Shown here: positions 1-7,323 of the stretch, piece by piece
Layout: every line of letters starts with the position of its first letter
Position numbering within the stretch: position 1 is the stretch's first letter
Source of the DNA: CAYNLY01 sp964398225
Lineage (GTDB): Bacteria; Pseudomonadota; Zetaproteobacteria; Mariprofundales; Mariprofundaceae
Length of the DNA: 12,098 bases
Direction: 5' to 3'
Assembly (NCBI GenBank): GCA_964398225.1
Contig: CAYNLY010000048.1
Coordinates: forward strand, 1-12,098
Translations under genes and position numbers: made by a program
The notes under the pieces: generated by a model
Told to the model about the DNA's origin: nothing
The model's database searches: none
The model's input: only the letters and a program-made list of their open reading frames with translations

Positions 1-2370
1 ATGCGCTGGCTTCCCATCATGCTCAAACTGTCCCTCGCTGGCCTGATTCTGGCAGTGACCGCCGTCACCGCCGCCTATTTCTATTTCTCGCGCGGCCTGC
101 CTGAACTTAGCAAACTTTCGGACTACCAGCCACCATTGGTCACGCGCGTGTTCAACGACCGCGGCGAGCTGGTCGCCGAATACGCCGACGAGCACCGGAT
201 CCTCGTGCCGTTTTCCCGCATTCCGAAACGCCTCATCAACGCCTTTCTCGCCGCCGAGGATCAGCAGTTCTACGAACACCCGGGCATCAATCCCGCGCGC
301 ATCCTTTCAGCCGCGATCGCAAACCTGAAGGCCGGCCACACCGTGCAGGGCGGCAGCACGATCACGCAGCAGGTCGCCAAGAACTTCCTGCTGACGCCGG
401 AGCGCACCTACACCCGCAAGATCCGCGAGATCATCCTCGCCCGGCGCATCGAGAAGCGCTTTTCCAAGGACGAGATCCTCTATCTGTACCTGAACCACAT
501 CTATCTGGGCCGCGGCGCCTACGGCGTGGCCAGTGCCGCCTGGCGCTACTTCGGCAAGCGGCTGGACGAGCTGACGCTGGCCGAGTGCGCGATGCTGGCG
601 GGGCTTCCCAAGGCGCCCTCGAAGTATGCCCCGCACATCAATCCGGAGGCCGCCCGCAAGCGCCGCGACACCGTGCTCTACCTGATGAGCCAGAGCGGTC
701 TTGCCCGCCCCGAGGATGTGGCCGAGGCGCTGAAGGAGCCGATCCGGGTGGCGCCGCTGTTTGAGAACCGGCTGACCAACGCCTATGCCGACCAGGTCTA
801 CAACGAGCTTGTCCGCCGCTTCGGCGCGGCCAAGGTGCGCCGGCAGGGGCTTGCGGTGGTCGTGCCCTATGAGCCGGAGGCCGAACAGGCCGCGATCCGC
901 GCCGTGCGACACGGCGTGCTGGAAATCGAACAGCGGCAGCTCTACCGCTATCCGGTGCGCCATCCCGAAGAGGAATGGCCCGCGTTGCTTGCCGACTGGG
1001 CGAAGGCCCGTAAGGGCCGGCCTGCCGTTCCCTCCAGCACCGAGATCATCCCCGCGCTGGTCGAGAAGGTGGAGAACAACGGGGATCTGATCGTCAACGA
1101 CGGCATCAACCGCTGGAAGCTCACCCGTCCAGACTGGAAATGGGAGCCGAAACCCGAACCGAAGGAAGGCGAGCCGCCTGATCCGCGCTACGACCGGCCG
1201 GCGCGCTGGCTTCCCGGCGACGAGATCCGGCTTCAGGGCGACGATCACGGCGGCGTGCGGCTGACGCAGGATCCTTCGGTGGAGTCCGCGCTGTACGCGA
1301 TCGACCTCGAGCGCGGCACGGTGCTCGCGCGCGTCGGTGGATTCGACTACCAGATCCAGGGCTTCGACCGGGTCTCGCAGGCCAGGCGGCAGCCGGGCAG
1401 CGCGTTCAAGCCGTTCCTGTATGCGACCGCGCTCGAAGCCGGCAAGACGCCCGCCTCGATCGTCGTGGACGCGCCCGTGGTCTTCGAGAACCAGGAAATG
1501 GACGAGTTCTGGCGCCCCGAGAACTACATGAACCGCTTTGCCGGACCGGTGACGCTCCGCAACGCCCTTGAGCATTCCCGCAATCTCGCCTCGATCAAGC
1601 TGCTGATGGACATCGGCGTGGGCCGCTTCGTGCAGGCGCTAAGGAACTATCCGCTGGGCCGCGACTTTCCGCCGCAGCTGGCGCTGGCGCTGGGCGCAAC
1701 CGAGGTGGACCTCGAGCACCTGACCGAGTCCTATCTCGTCTTTGCAAGCTCGGGCCGCAAGTGGAAGCCGGTGGCCGTCCAGCAGGTTCAGGACCGCGAC
1801 GGCCGCACGCTGCACCGTTCGGTGGCCGGGCACCGCTGCGAAATCTGCCACGCCGACCCGGTGCTGGCGGTCAGCGAATCCTTCAAGCCCAGCGAACCGG
1901 TGCTCGATCCGGTGGATGCCTTTCTGATCACGAACATGCTCAAAGGCGTGATCGAGCGCGGCACCGGCCGGCGCGCGCGCGCGCTGGGCCGCCCCGCCGC
2001 CGGCAAGACAGGGACGACGAACGATCAGGTCGACGCCTGGTTCATCGGCTACACGCCGCAGGTGCTCACCGGCGTCTGGACCGGCCGCGACATTCCGGCG
2101 CCGATGGGCCGGCACGAAACCGGGGCCCACGCCGCGCTGCCCACCTGGCTGGAAGCGATGAAGGCCTTCCATGCATCGCGCCCGGTCCGCGACTTCACTC
2201 CACCCGAGGGTATCGAGTGGGTCGCGATCGATGCGGACTCCGGGCTGCTGCCGGGTCCGGATTCCGAGCACGTGATCCTCGAAGCCTTCCGGGCGGGCAC
2301 CGCGCCCACCGAGACGACGCCGCCGAAGAACGAATCGGCCCCCGACTCGTTCTACGAGCTGGGGCTTTAG
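1..2370 (+). CDS. mrcA: Penicillin-binding protein 1A, bifunctional transglycosylase/transpeptidase
   Basis: This class A PBP polymerises lipid II into glycan strands and cross-links the stem peptides at the outer face of the inner membrane. Residues 7-30 form a single N-terminal membrane anchor. The GT51 transglycosylase domain spans about 50-225, with the catalytic Glu86 in EDQQFYEHPG and the GGSTITQQ motif at 117-124. An OB-like insert follows at about 300-425, containing a charged Pro/Glu/Lys stretch near 380-395. The transpeptidase domain has SxxK at Ser467-Lys470, SRN at 526-528 and KTG at 669-671, so both activities look intact. Length (789 aa) fits the family. The ATG at base 1 is plausible because the anchor follows directly, but the ribosome site lies outside the window. 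A CEICH motif at 613-617 is unusual (see findings). The stop codon overlaps the convergent phhB gene by 4 bp. Confidence 0.95.
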   Translation: MRWLPIMLKLSLAGLILAVTAVTAAYFYFSRGLPELSKLSDYQPPLVTRVFNDRGELVAEYADEHRILVPFSRIPKRLINAFLAAEDQQFYEHPGINPARILSAAIANLKAGHTVQGGSTITQQVAKNFLLTPERTYTRKIREIILARRIEKRFSKDEILYLYLNHIYLGRGAYGVASAAWRYFGKRLDELTLAECAMLAGLPKAPSKYAPHINPEAARKRRDTVLYLMSQSGLARPEDVAEALKEPIRVAPLFENRLTNAYADQVYNELVRRFGAAKVRRQGLAVVVPYEPEAEQAAIRAVRHGVLEIEQRQLYRYPVRHPEEEWPALLADWAKARKGRPAVPSSTEIIPALVEKVENNGDLIVNDGINRWKLTRPDWKWEPKPEPKEGEPPDPRYDRPARWLPGDEIRLQGDDHGGVRLTQDPSVESALYAIDLERGTVLARVGGFDYQIQGFDRVSQARRQPGSAFKPFLYATALEAGKTPASIVVDAPVVFENQEMDEFWRPENYMNRFAGPVTLRNALEHSRNLASIKLLMDIGVGRFVQALRNYPLGRDFPPQLALALGATEVDLEHLTESYLVFASSGRKWKPVAVQQVQDRDGRTLHRSVAGHRCEICHADPVLAVSESFKPSEPVLDPVDAFLITNMLKGVIERGTGRRARALGRPAAGKTGTTNDQVDAWFIGYTPQVLTGVWTGRDIPAPMGRHETGAHAALPTWLEAMKAFHASRPVRDFTPPEGIEWVAIDADSGLLPGPDSEHVILEAFRAGTAPTETTPPKNESAPDSFYELGL

Positions 2371-2723
2371 GAGCCGGCAGCCTTGCCCGCGGCCAGACGG
2401 TCGACGCGGGCGGCCATGATGAAATCGTTTTCGTGCAGTCCGCCGATCTTGTGCGTGTAGAACACGACCGTGCAATAGCCCCAGCCGTAGCAGATGTCCG
2501 GATGATGCCCCTGCGCCTCGGCCTCGTTGCCGACGCGAACCGCGAACTCCTGGGCCTCGAGGAAATTGCCGAAGCGGAAGCTGCGCTTGAGCTTCGTCGC
2601 CTCGTCCACGAGCTCCCAGTCCGGCACCTCGAACAGCATTGCCTGGGCCTCGGCGGGCGTCATCGGCGCGACACCTCCCTGGCAGGGCTCGCAGCGGCGT
2701 TCGGCCAGTCGTTTCTCCGTCAT
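2367..2723 (-). CDS. phhB: 4a-hydroxytetrahydrobiopterin dehydratase (PCD/DCoH family)
   Basis: The enzyme dehydrates 4a-hydroxytetrahydropterin, recycling the pterin cofactor used by aromatic amino acid hydroxylases; it is cytoplasmic. The 118-aa product matches a typical bacterial PCD. It has the CEPCQGG N-terminal motif (11-17), the active-site His-His-Pro-Asp at 73-76, a third histidine at 91 in the TH/KIGGL segment, and the C-terminal NDF(I)MAA motif near 99-105. AGGAGG lies 6 bases before the ATG (complement of 2730-2735). The gene lies 69 bp downstream of cimA on the same strand and may share its transcript. Its TAA stop overlaps the mrcA TAG by 4 bp. No aromatic amino acid hydroxylase gene is in the window, so the pterin-using partner is unknown; some PCD proteins have been proposed to act in other pterin pathways. 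Family assignment is firm, physiological role is inferred. Confidence 0.93.
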   Translation of the reverse strand: MTEKRLAERRCEPCQGGVAPMTPAEAQAMLFEVPDWELVDEATKLKRSFRFGNFLEAQEFAVRVGNEAEAQGHHPDICYGWGYCTVVFYTHKIGGLHENDFIMAARVDRLAAGKAAGS

Positions 2724-2792
2724 CGGGGACCTCCTCGGGCGCCGTGGCGCCTGTCTTGAGCCTAGCCGTCCGCCGCCCGCGCCGCCAGCGCG

Positions 2793-4400
2793 CTACTCGC
2801 GCATCAGGCTCGGCACCTCGTCCATCGTCAGCATGTATTCGATCGCATCGTTCAGCGCGCGGTAGGCGGCCTCGAGCACGTCGGTGGAAACCCCGACCGT
2901 GCTCCATTTGCGCGCCCCGTCGGTGGACTCGATCAGCACGCGCACCGCGGCCTCGGTCGCCTGCTTGGTCGAAAGCACGCGCACCTTGAAGTCGGTCAGA
3001 CGCATCCGCGCAAGCGTCGGATAGGCATCGGCCAGCGCGCGCCGGAGCGCCTTGTCCATCGCATTGACGGGCCCGTTGCCGAGAGCGGCGACATGCACGA
3101 GCCGGTCGCCCACGCGCACCTGCACGGTCGCCTCGGCCTCGGGCGCCTCGTGGTGGCCGCGTTTTTCGTCGAACACGCGGAAACGCACGAGCTCGAAATG
3201 GCGCTTGAAGCGCCCCATCGCGCGCCGCAGCAGAAGCTGGAACGAGGCATCGGCGCCCTCGAAGGCATAGCCCATCGCCTCCAGCTGCTTGATCCGGGCC
3301 ACCGCCTCGCGCACGACGGGATCGTCGGCGTCCAGCCCCGCCTCGGGCTCAAGCCGGCGCATCTTCTCGAGAATGTTGCTGCGGCCCGCCTGATCGGAGA
3401 CGAGCACCCGCTGCTCGTTGCCGACCAGCGCCGGATCGATGTGCTCGTAGAGCCGGGCATCCTTGCGGACGGCCGAGACATGCACCCCGCCCTTGTGCGC
3501 GAACGCGTTCTCGCCCACATAGGGCTGGTGCCGCCAGGGCAGGCGGTTCGCCATCTCGTTGACGAAATCGGAAAGCGACTTCAGCTCGGCCAGCTGCGAA
3601 CGCTCGATGCCGCAGTCCACGCCCATCTTCAGCATCAGCGCCGGGATCACCGACACCAGGTTCGCGTTGCCGCAGCGCTCGCCGATGCCGTTGATCGTGC
3701 CCTGCACCTGCACGCATCCGGCCTCGACCGCCGCCAGCGTGTTCGCGACCGCCAGCTCGCCGTCGTTGTGGGCGTGGATGCCGAAGCGGGTGTCCGGAAA
3801 CGCCCGGCGCGTCGCGCGGACAATGCGCGCGATTTCGGCCGGCAGCGCGCCGCCGTTGGTGTCGCAGAGCACGACCGCATCGGCTCCGGCCTCGATCGCG
3901 GCCTCAACGACCCGCCGGGCATAGCCCCGGGAAGAACGCCAGCCGTCGAAATAGTGCTCGGCATCGAAGATCACGACCGGCACCCGCCGCTTCAGAAACG
4001 CGACCGATGCACGCACAAGCTCGAGGTTGTCCTCAAGCGCGATCCCGAGCGCCTTGGTCACGTGCAGATCCCAGCTCTTGCCGAAGATGCAGACGGCCGC
4101 GGCCCCCGCTTCCGCAAGCCGGATCAGGCCGGGATCCCGGTCGGCGGATCGCCCCGGCCGGGCGGTGGAACCGAACGCGACCAGTTTCTCCGATGCCCAG
4201 GGACGCTTGCGCGCCTCGGCAAAGAAGGCGTCGTCGGTGGGGTTGGCCCCGGGCCAGCCCCCCTCGATCCAGCGGACGCCGAACTCGGCCAGCCGGTCGG
4301 CGATTCTCAGCTTGTCGTCGGCGGAAAAGTGAATGCCGGCGGTCTGGGCGCCGTCGCGCAGCGTGGTGTCGTAGATCTCGACACGGTCGGGTGTTGCCAT
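2793..4400 (-). CDS. cimA: (R)-citramalate synthase (CimA / LeuA-like family)
   Basis: The enzyme condenses pyruvate with acetyl-CoA to (R)-citramalate, the entry to a threonine-independent isoleucine route. The 535-aa protein has an HMGL-like TIM barrel at about 5-270. The catalytic DTTLRDG is at 11-17, the metal-binding HAHND at 209-213, and GTINGIGERCGNANL follows. The segment FDAEHYFDGW near 145-154 and CDTNGG near 179-184 are typical of the long citramalate synthase subgroup rather than LeuA. A C-terminal LeuA-type dimer/regulatory domain (about 395-520) suggests end-product feedback. I chose the ATG at 4400 because AGGTGG lies 8 bases upstream. An in-frame GTG at 4412 would add four residues but has no ribosome site. 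It is divergent from the quinone oxidoreductase and upstream of phhB. Homocitrate or isopropylmalate synthase is a less likely alternative. Confidence 0.9.
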   Translation of the reverse strand: MATPDRVEIYDTTLRDGAQTAGIHFSADDKLRIADRLAEFGVRWIEGGWPGANPTDDAFFAEARKRPWASEKLVAFGSTARPGRSADRDPGLIRLAEAGAAAVCIFGKSWDLHVTKALGIALEDNLELVRASVAFLKRRVPVVIFDAEHYFDGWRSSRGYARRVVEAAIEAGADAVVLCDTNGGALPAEIARIVRATRRAFPDTRFGIHAHNDGELAVANTLAAVEAGCVQVQGTINGIGERCGNANLVSVIPALMLKMGVDCGIERSQLAELKSLSDFVNEMANRLPWRHQPYVGENAFAHKGGVHVSAVRKDARLYEHIDPALVGNEQRVLVSDQAGRSNILEKMRRLEPEAGLDADDPVVREAVARIKQLEAMGYAFEGADASFQLLLRRAMGRFKRHFELVRFRVFDEKRGHHEAPEAEATVQVRVGDRLVHVAALGNGPVNAMDKALRRALADAYPTLARMRLTDFKVRVLSTKQATEAAVRVLIESTDGARKWSTVGVSTDVLEAAYRALNDAIEYMLTMDEVPSLMRE

Positions 4401-4408
4401 AGCCTTGG

Positions 4409-4414
4409 CCACCT
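4409..4414 (-). promoter_or_regulatory. Ribosome binding site deciding the cimA start
   Basis: On the minus strand AGGTGG sits 8 bases before the ATG at 4400. It overlaps the alternative GTG start at 4412, which itself has no upstream purine-rich site. This favours the ATG. Confidence 0.6.
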
Positions 4415-4477
4415 GTCGGAAAGTGGCTCAATGGTAGCGGTTCGAAGCCCGGACCGCCAGCCGGATGGGAGGTGAGG

Positions 4478-5473
4478 ATGCGCGCGATCGTAATGTCCCG
4501 CGTCGGCGGACCGGAAGTGCTGGAAGAAGCCCGCCTGCCCGATCCCGTGCCGGGCGCAGGCGAGATCCTGGTCCGCATCAAGGCCTGCGGCGTCAACCCG
4601 ATCGACACCAAGCTTCGCGGCCGCGGGCTCTACTTCGGCGAGCCGCCCGCCATCCTCGGCTGCGACGGCGCCGGCGTCGTCGAGGCCGTGGGCCCGGGTG
4701 TGGAACGCTTTGCGCCGGGCGACCGCGTCTTCTACTGCTACGGCGGGCTCGGGCAGACGACCGGCAACTACGCGGAGCTTGCGGCCGTGCCCGAGGCCTA
4801 CTGCGCGCATCTTCCCGATTCCGTCGACTGGATCACGGCGGCGGCCACGCCGCTGGTGCTGATCACGGCCTGGGAGTCGCTGTTCGATCGCGCCCGCATC
4901 CGGAAGGGCCAGCGCGTGTTCATCCATGCCGGCGCGGGCGGGGTCGGGCATGTCGCCGTGCAGCTTGCCGCGGCCGCCGGCTGCCGCGTGGCCACGACGG
5001 TCGGCGGCCCCGCGAAGGCGGAGCTGGCCCGAAGCCTCGGCGCCGAACTCGTCATCGACCGGCACCGCGAGGACCTCGGCGCCCGCCTGCGGGAATGGAC
5101 CGAAGGCGAAGGCGTGGACGTCGCGCTGGATACGGTGGGGGGCGCGGCGTTCGCGCAGCTCGTTCCGCTCGTCCGCGTCTACGGCGATCTGGTCACGCTG
5201 CTGCAGGTGCCGGAGGACACCGACTGGAAGACGCTCAGGCTGCGCAACATCCGGCTGTCGCAGGAGCTGATGCTGACGCCCATGGTGCTGGGGCTCGATG
5301 AGGCCGCCCGCCATCACGCTGAGATTCTGGCCGAGGGCGCCCGGCGCCTGAGCGAAGGGCGGCTCACCGTGCATGTCTCGGACGTGCTGCCGCTCGGCGA
5401 GGCTATGGAGGCCCACCGGCGCATTGAGGAAGGCCACATGACGGGCAAGCTGGTGCTGAAGGTGGCCGACTAG
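4478..5473 (+). CDS. Zinc-independent NAD(P)H:quinone oxidoreductase-like MDR protein
   Basis: This is a medium-chain dehydrogenase/reductase of the quinone oxidoreductase (zeta-crystallin-like) branch, expected to be a soluble NADPH-dependent reductase of quinones or enones. The 331-aa protein opens with a GroES-like domain containing the family signature GVNPID (38-43) and GCDGAGVVEAVGPGV (61-75). It then has a Rossmann fold with the AGAGGVG nucleotide loop at 151-157. The cysteine and histidine ligands of zinc alcohol dehydrogenases are not arranged here, which supports a zinc-free enzyme. The ATG at 4478 is preferred because GGGAGG (4467-4472) lies 5 bases upstream; a GTG at 4472 overlaps that site. 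It stands alone between divergent cimA and convergent ftsH, with its TAG inside a 4-bp overlap with ftsH. The true substrate cannot be read from sequence. Confidence 0.88.
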   Translation: MRAIVMSRVGGPEVLEEARLPDPVPGAGEILVRIKACGVNPIDTKLRGRGLYFGEPPAILGCDGAGVVEAVGPGVERFAPGDRVFYCYGGLGQTTGNYAELAAVPEAYCAHLPDSVDWITAAATPLVLITAWESLFDRARIRKGQRVFIHAGAGGVGHVAVQLAAAAGCRVATTVGGPAKAELARSLGAELVIDRHREDLGARLREWTEGEGVDVALDTVGGAAFAQLVPLVRVYGDLVTLLQVPEDTDWKTLRLRNIRLSQELMLTPMVLGLDEAARHHAEILAEGARRLSEGRLTVHVSDVLPLGEAMEAHRRIEEGHMTGKLVLKVAD

Positions 5474-7299
5474 GCCTCGCGTTTCAGCCCCTTCGTCAGC
5501 TCCTTCAGCGCCTCCTCCTCGAGCGTTTCGCGGGCAAGCAGTTCGCGCGCGCAGCGTTCGAGCACGTCCCGGTTGCGTTCGAGCAGATCGAGCGCCCGTT
5601 CGAACTGGGTCTGAACGATGCCGCGCACGGCCTGGTCGATCGCCTGCGCGGTCGCCGCCGACATCTGGCATCCGCCCATCGGAACCTCGGCCTGCCTGCC
5701 GAGAAAGCCCGGCTGACTCGAATCGTAGACCACGAATCCGAGCGATTCGTCCATGCCGTAGCGGGTCACCATGTCGCGGGCGATGTCCGTGGCCTTGGCC
5801 AGATCGTCCGCAGCCCCCGTGGACAGATGATCGAACACGAGCTTTTCGGCGGCGCGCCCGCCCAGAAGCACGGCGATCTTGTTCTCGAGCTCCTCGCGCG
5901 TCATCAGATAGCGATCCTCGGTCGGACGCTGGATCGTGTAGCCGAGCGCGCCGATCCCGCGCGGGATGATCGAGACCTTGTGCACGGGATCGGTGCCCGG
6001 CAGCGCCATCGCCACCAGCGCGTGGCCCATCTCGTGGTAGGCGACGACCTCGCGCTCCTTCGGATTGAGCATCCGGTTCTTCTTTTCCAGGCCGGCGATG
6101 ATGCGCTCGATCGCCCGCGTGAAGTGATCCATCGTCACCGCATCCGCGTCCTCGCGGGTGGCAAGCAGCGCGGCCTCGTTGACCAGATTGGCGAGATCCG
6201 CGCCGGAAAAGCCCGTGGTCAGCGCCGCGATCCGGCCCGGATCGACATCCTCGGCGAGCTTCACCCGCCGCATGTGAACGCGGAGGATCTGCTCCCGGCC
6301 CTTCCGGTCCGGACGATCGACGAGCACCTGGCGGTCGAAGCGCCCGGCCCGCAGCAGCGCCGGATCGAGGATCTCGGGCCGGTTCGTGGCCGCGATGATC
6401 ACGAGCCCCGAGCTCGGGTCGAATCCGTCCATCTCGACGAGCAGCTGATTCAGCGTCTGCTCGCGCTCGTCGTGGCCGCCGACCGGTCCGCCCGCGGTGC
6501 GCGCGCGCCCCAGCGCATCCAGCTCGTCGATGAAGATGATCGCCGGCGCCTGCTTGCGCGCCTGCTCGAACAGATCGCGCACCCGGGCCGCGCCCACGCC
6601 GACGAACATCTCGACGAACTCGGAGCCCGAGATCGAGAAGAACGGCACGCCCGCTTCCCCGGCCACCGCGCGCGCGAGCAGCGTTTTGCCCGTGCCCGGC
6701 GGGCCCACGAGCAGCACGCCCTTCGGAATGCGCGCGCCCAGCCGCCCCCAGCGCTGCGGATTCTTCAGGAACTCGACCACCTCCTTCAGTTCCTGCTTGG
6801 CCTCGTCCACGCCGGCCACATCGTCGAAGCTCACGCCCGTGTCCTTTTCGACCAGCACCTTGGCCCGGCTCTTGCCGATCGAGACCAGCCCGCCACCGCC
6901 CATGCCCTGCCGCTCGGCGATCCGGCGCACGAGAAACAGCCAGATCCCGAAGAAGATCAGCGTCGGGGCCAGCCACGACAGCACGTTCTCGAACCAGTGG
7001 CTCTCCACGACCCGGCGGTAGGTGACGTGGTACTGGTCGAGAAACGAGGCCAGCTCGGGCTCGACGCGCGCCGCAACCACGGCCCGAAGCCGCTCGCCGG
7101 ACTCCTTGAGCTCGCCGGTCACGTAGTTCTCGGTGATGACGACCTCGGCGATCCGTCCCTCCTTCAGATAGCGCTCGAACTCGCTGAACGGGATGACCTC
7201 GGCCCCGGTCATCATCGAGAACAGCCACTGCTGGAGCAGAAAAACGCCGAGGATCGCGAGAATGAAATATCCGAGGTTGATCTGCTGCTGGCGATTCAT
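5470..7299 (-). CDS. ftsH: ATP-dependent zinc metalloprotease FtsH
   Basis: FtsH is a membrane-anchored AAA+ protease that extracts and degrades misassembled membrane proteins and some soluble regulators. In the 609-aa product, two membrane segments (about 9-29 and 107-125) flank a periplasmic domain. The AAA module has Walker A GPPGTGKT at 199-206, the FVG pore loop at 232-234, Walker B IIFIDELD at 254-261 and a second region of homology near 305-323. The M41 zinc site HEMGH is at 422-426, with a likely third ligand Asp499 in the GAADDL segment. Key residues are intact. The ATG at 7299 has GGAGGGA about 6 bases upstream, whereas the in-frame ATG at 7320 has none. It is the last gene of the Fo operon, 24 bp after htrA. 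The arginine-finger loop reads LLRAGRFDR where many FtsH have LLRPGRFDR, so this may be a second paralogue. Confidence 0.95.
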   Translation of the reverse strand: MNRQQQINLGYFILAILGVFLLQQWLFSMMTGAEVIPFSEFERYLKEGRIAEVVITENYVTGELKESGERLRAVVAARVEPELASFLDQYHVTYRRVVESHWFENVLSWLAPTLIFFGIWLFLVRRIAERQGMGGGGLVSIGKSRAKVLVEKDTGVSFDDVAGVDEAKQELKEVVEFLKNPQRWGRLGARIPKGVLLVGPPGTGKTLLARAVAGEAGVPFFSISGSEFVEMFVGVGAARVRDLFEQARKQAPAIIFIDELDALGRARTAGGPVGGHDEREQTLNQLLVEMDGFDPSSGLVIIAATNRPEILDPALLRAGRFDRQVLVDRPDRKGREQILRVHMRRVKLAEDVDPGRIAALTTGFSGADLANLVNEAALLATREDADAVTMDHFTRAIERIIAGLEKKNRMLNPKEREVVAYHEMGHALVAMALPGTDPVHKVSIIPRGIGALGYTIQRPTEDRYLMTREELENKIAVLLGGRAAEKLVFDHLSTGAADDLAKATDIARDMVTRYGMDESLGFVVYDSSQPGFLGRQAEVPMGGCQMSAATAQAIDQAVRGIVQTQFERALDLLERNRDVLERCARELLARETLEEEALKELTKGLKREA

Positions 7300-7305
7300 G
7301 CGTGG

Positions 7306-7312
7306 TCCCTCC
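7306..7312 (-). promoter_or_regulatory. Ribosome binding site deciding the ftsH start
   Basis: On the minus strand GGAGGGA precedes the ATG at 7299 by 6 bases. It lies inside the reading frame that would begin at the ATG at 7320, so the shorter FtsH is preferred. Confidence 0.6.
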
Positions 7313-7323
7313 GCGGGCATGGG

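Noticed and set aside
307..1575. A long minus-strand frame opposite mrcA, and a similar plus-strand frame opposite cimA (3093-4475)
   Set aside because: Both are antisense to genes with complete family motifs and show no domain of their own.
2738..2751. Paired GGCGCC blocks (GGCGCC-GT-GGCGCC) before phhB, considered as a terminator
   Set aside because: The loop would be only two bases (or four with a shorter stem), there is no T-run on either strand, and such GC repeats are expected at this base composition.
4307..7228. A 973-codon minus-strand frame crossing qor and ftsH
   Set aside because: It overlaps ftsH in another frame on the same strand and runs antisense to qor. It has low-complexity Arg/Gly/Ala composition and no recognisable family, so it is a shadow.
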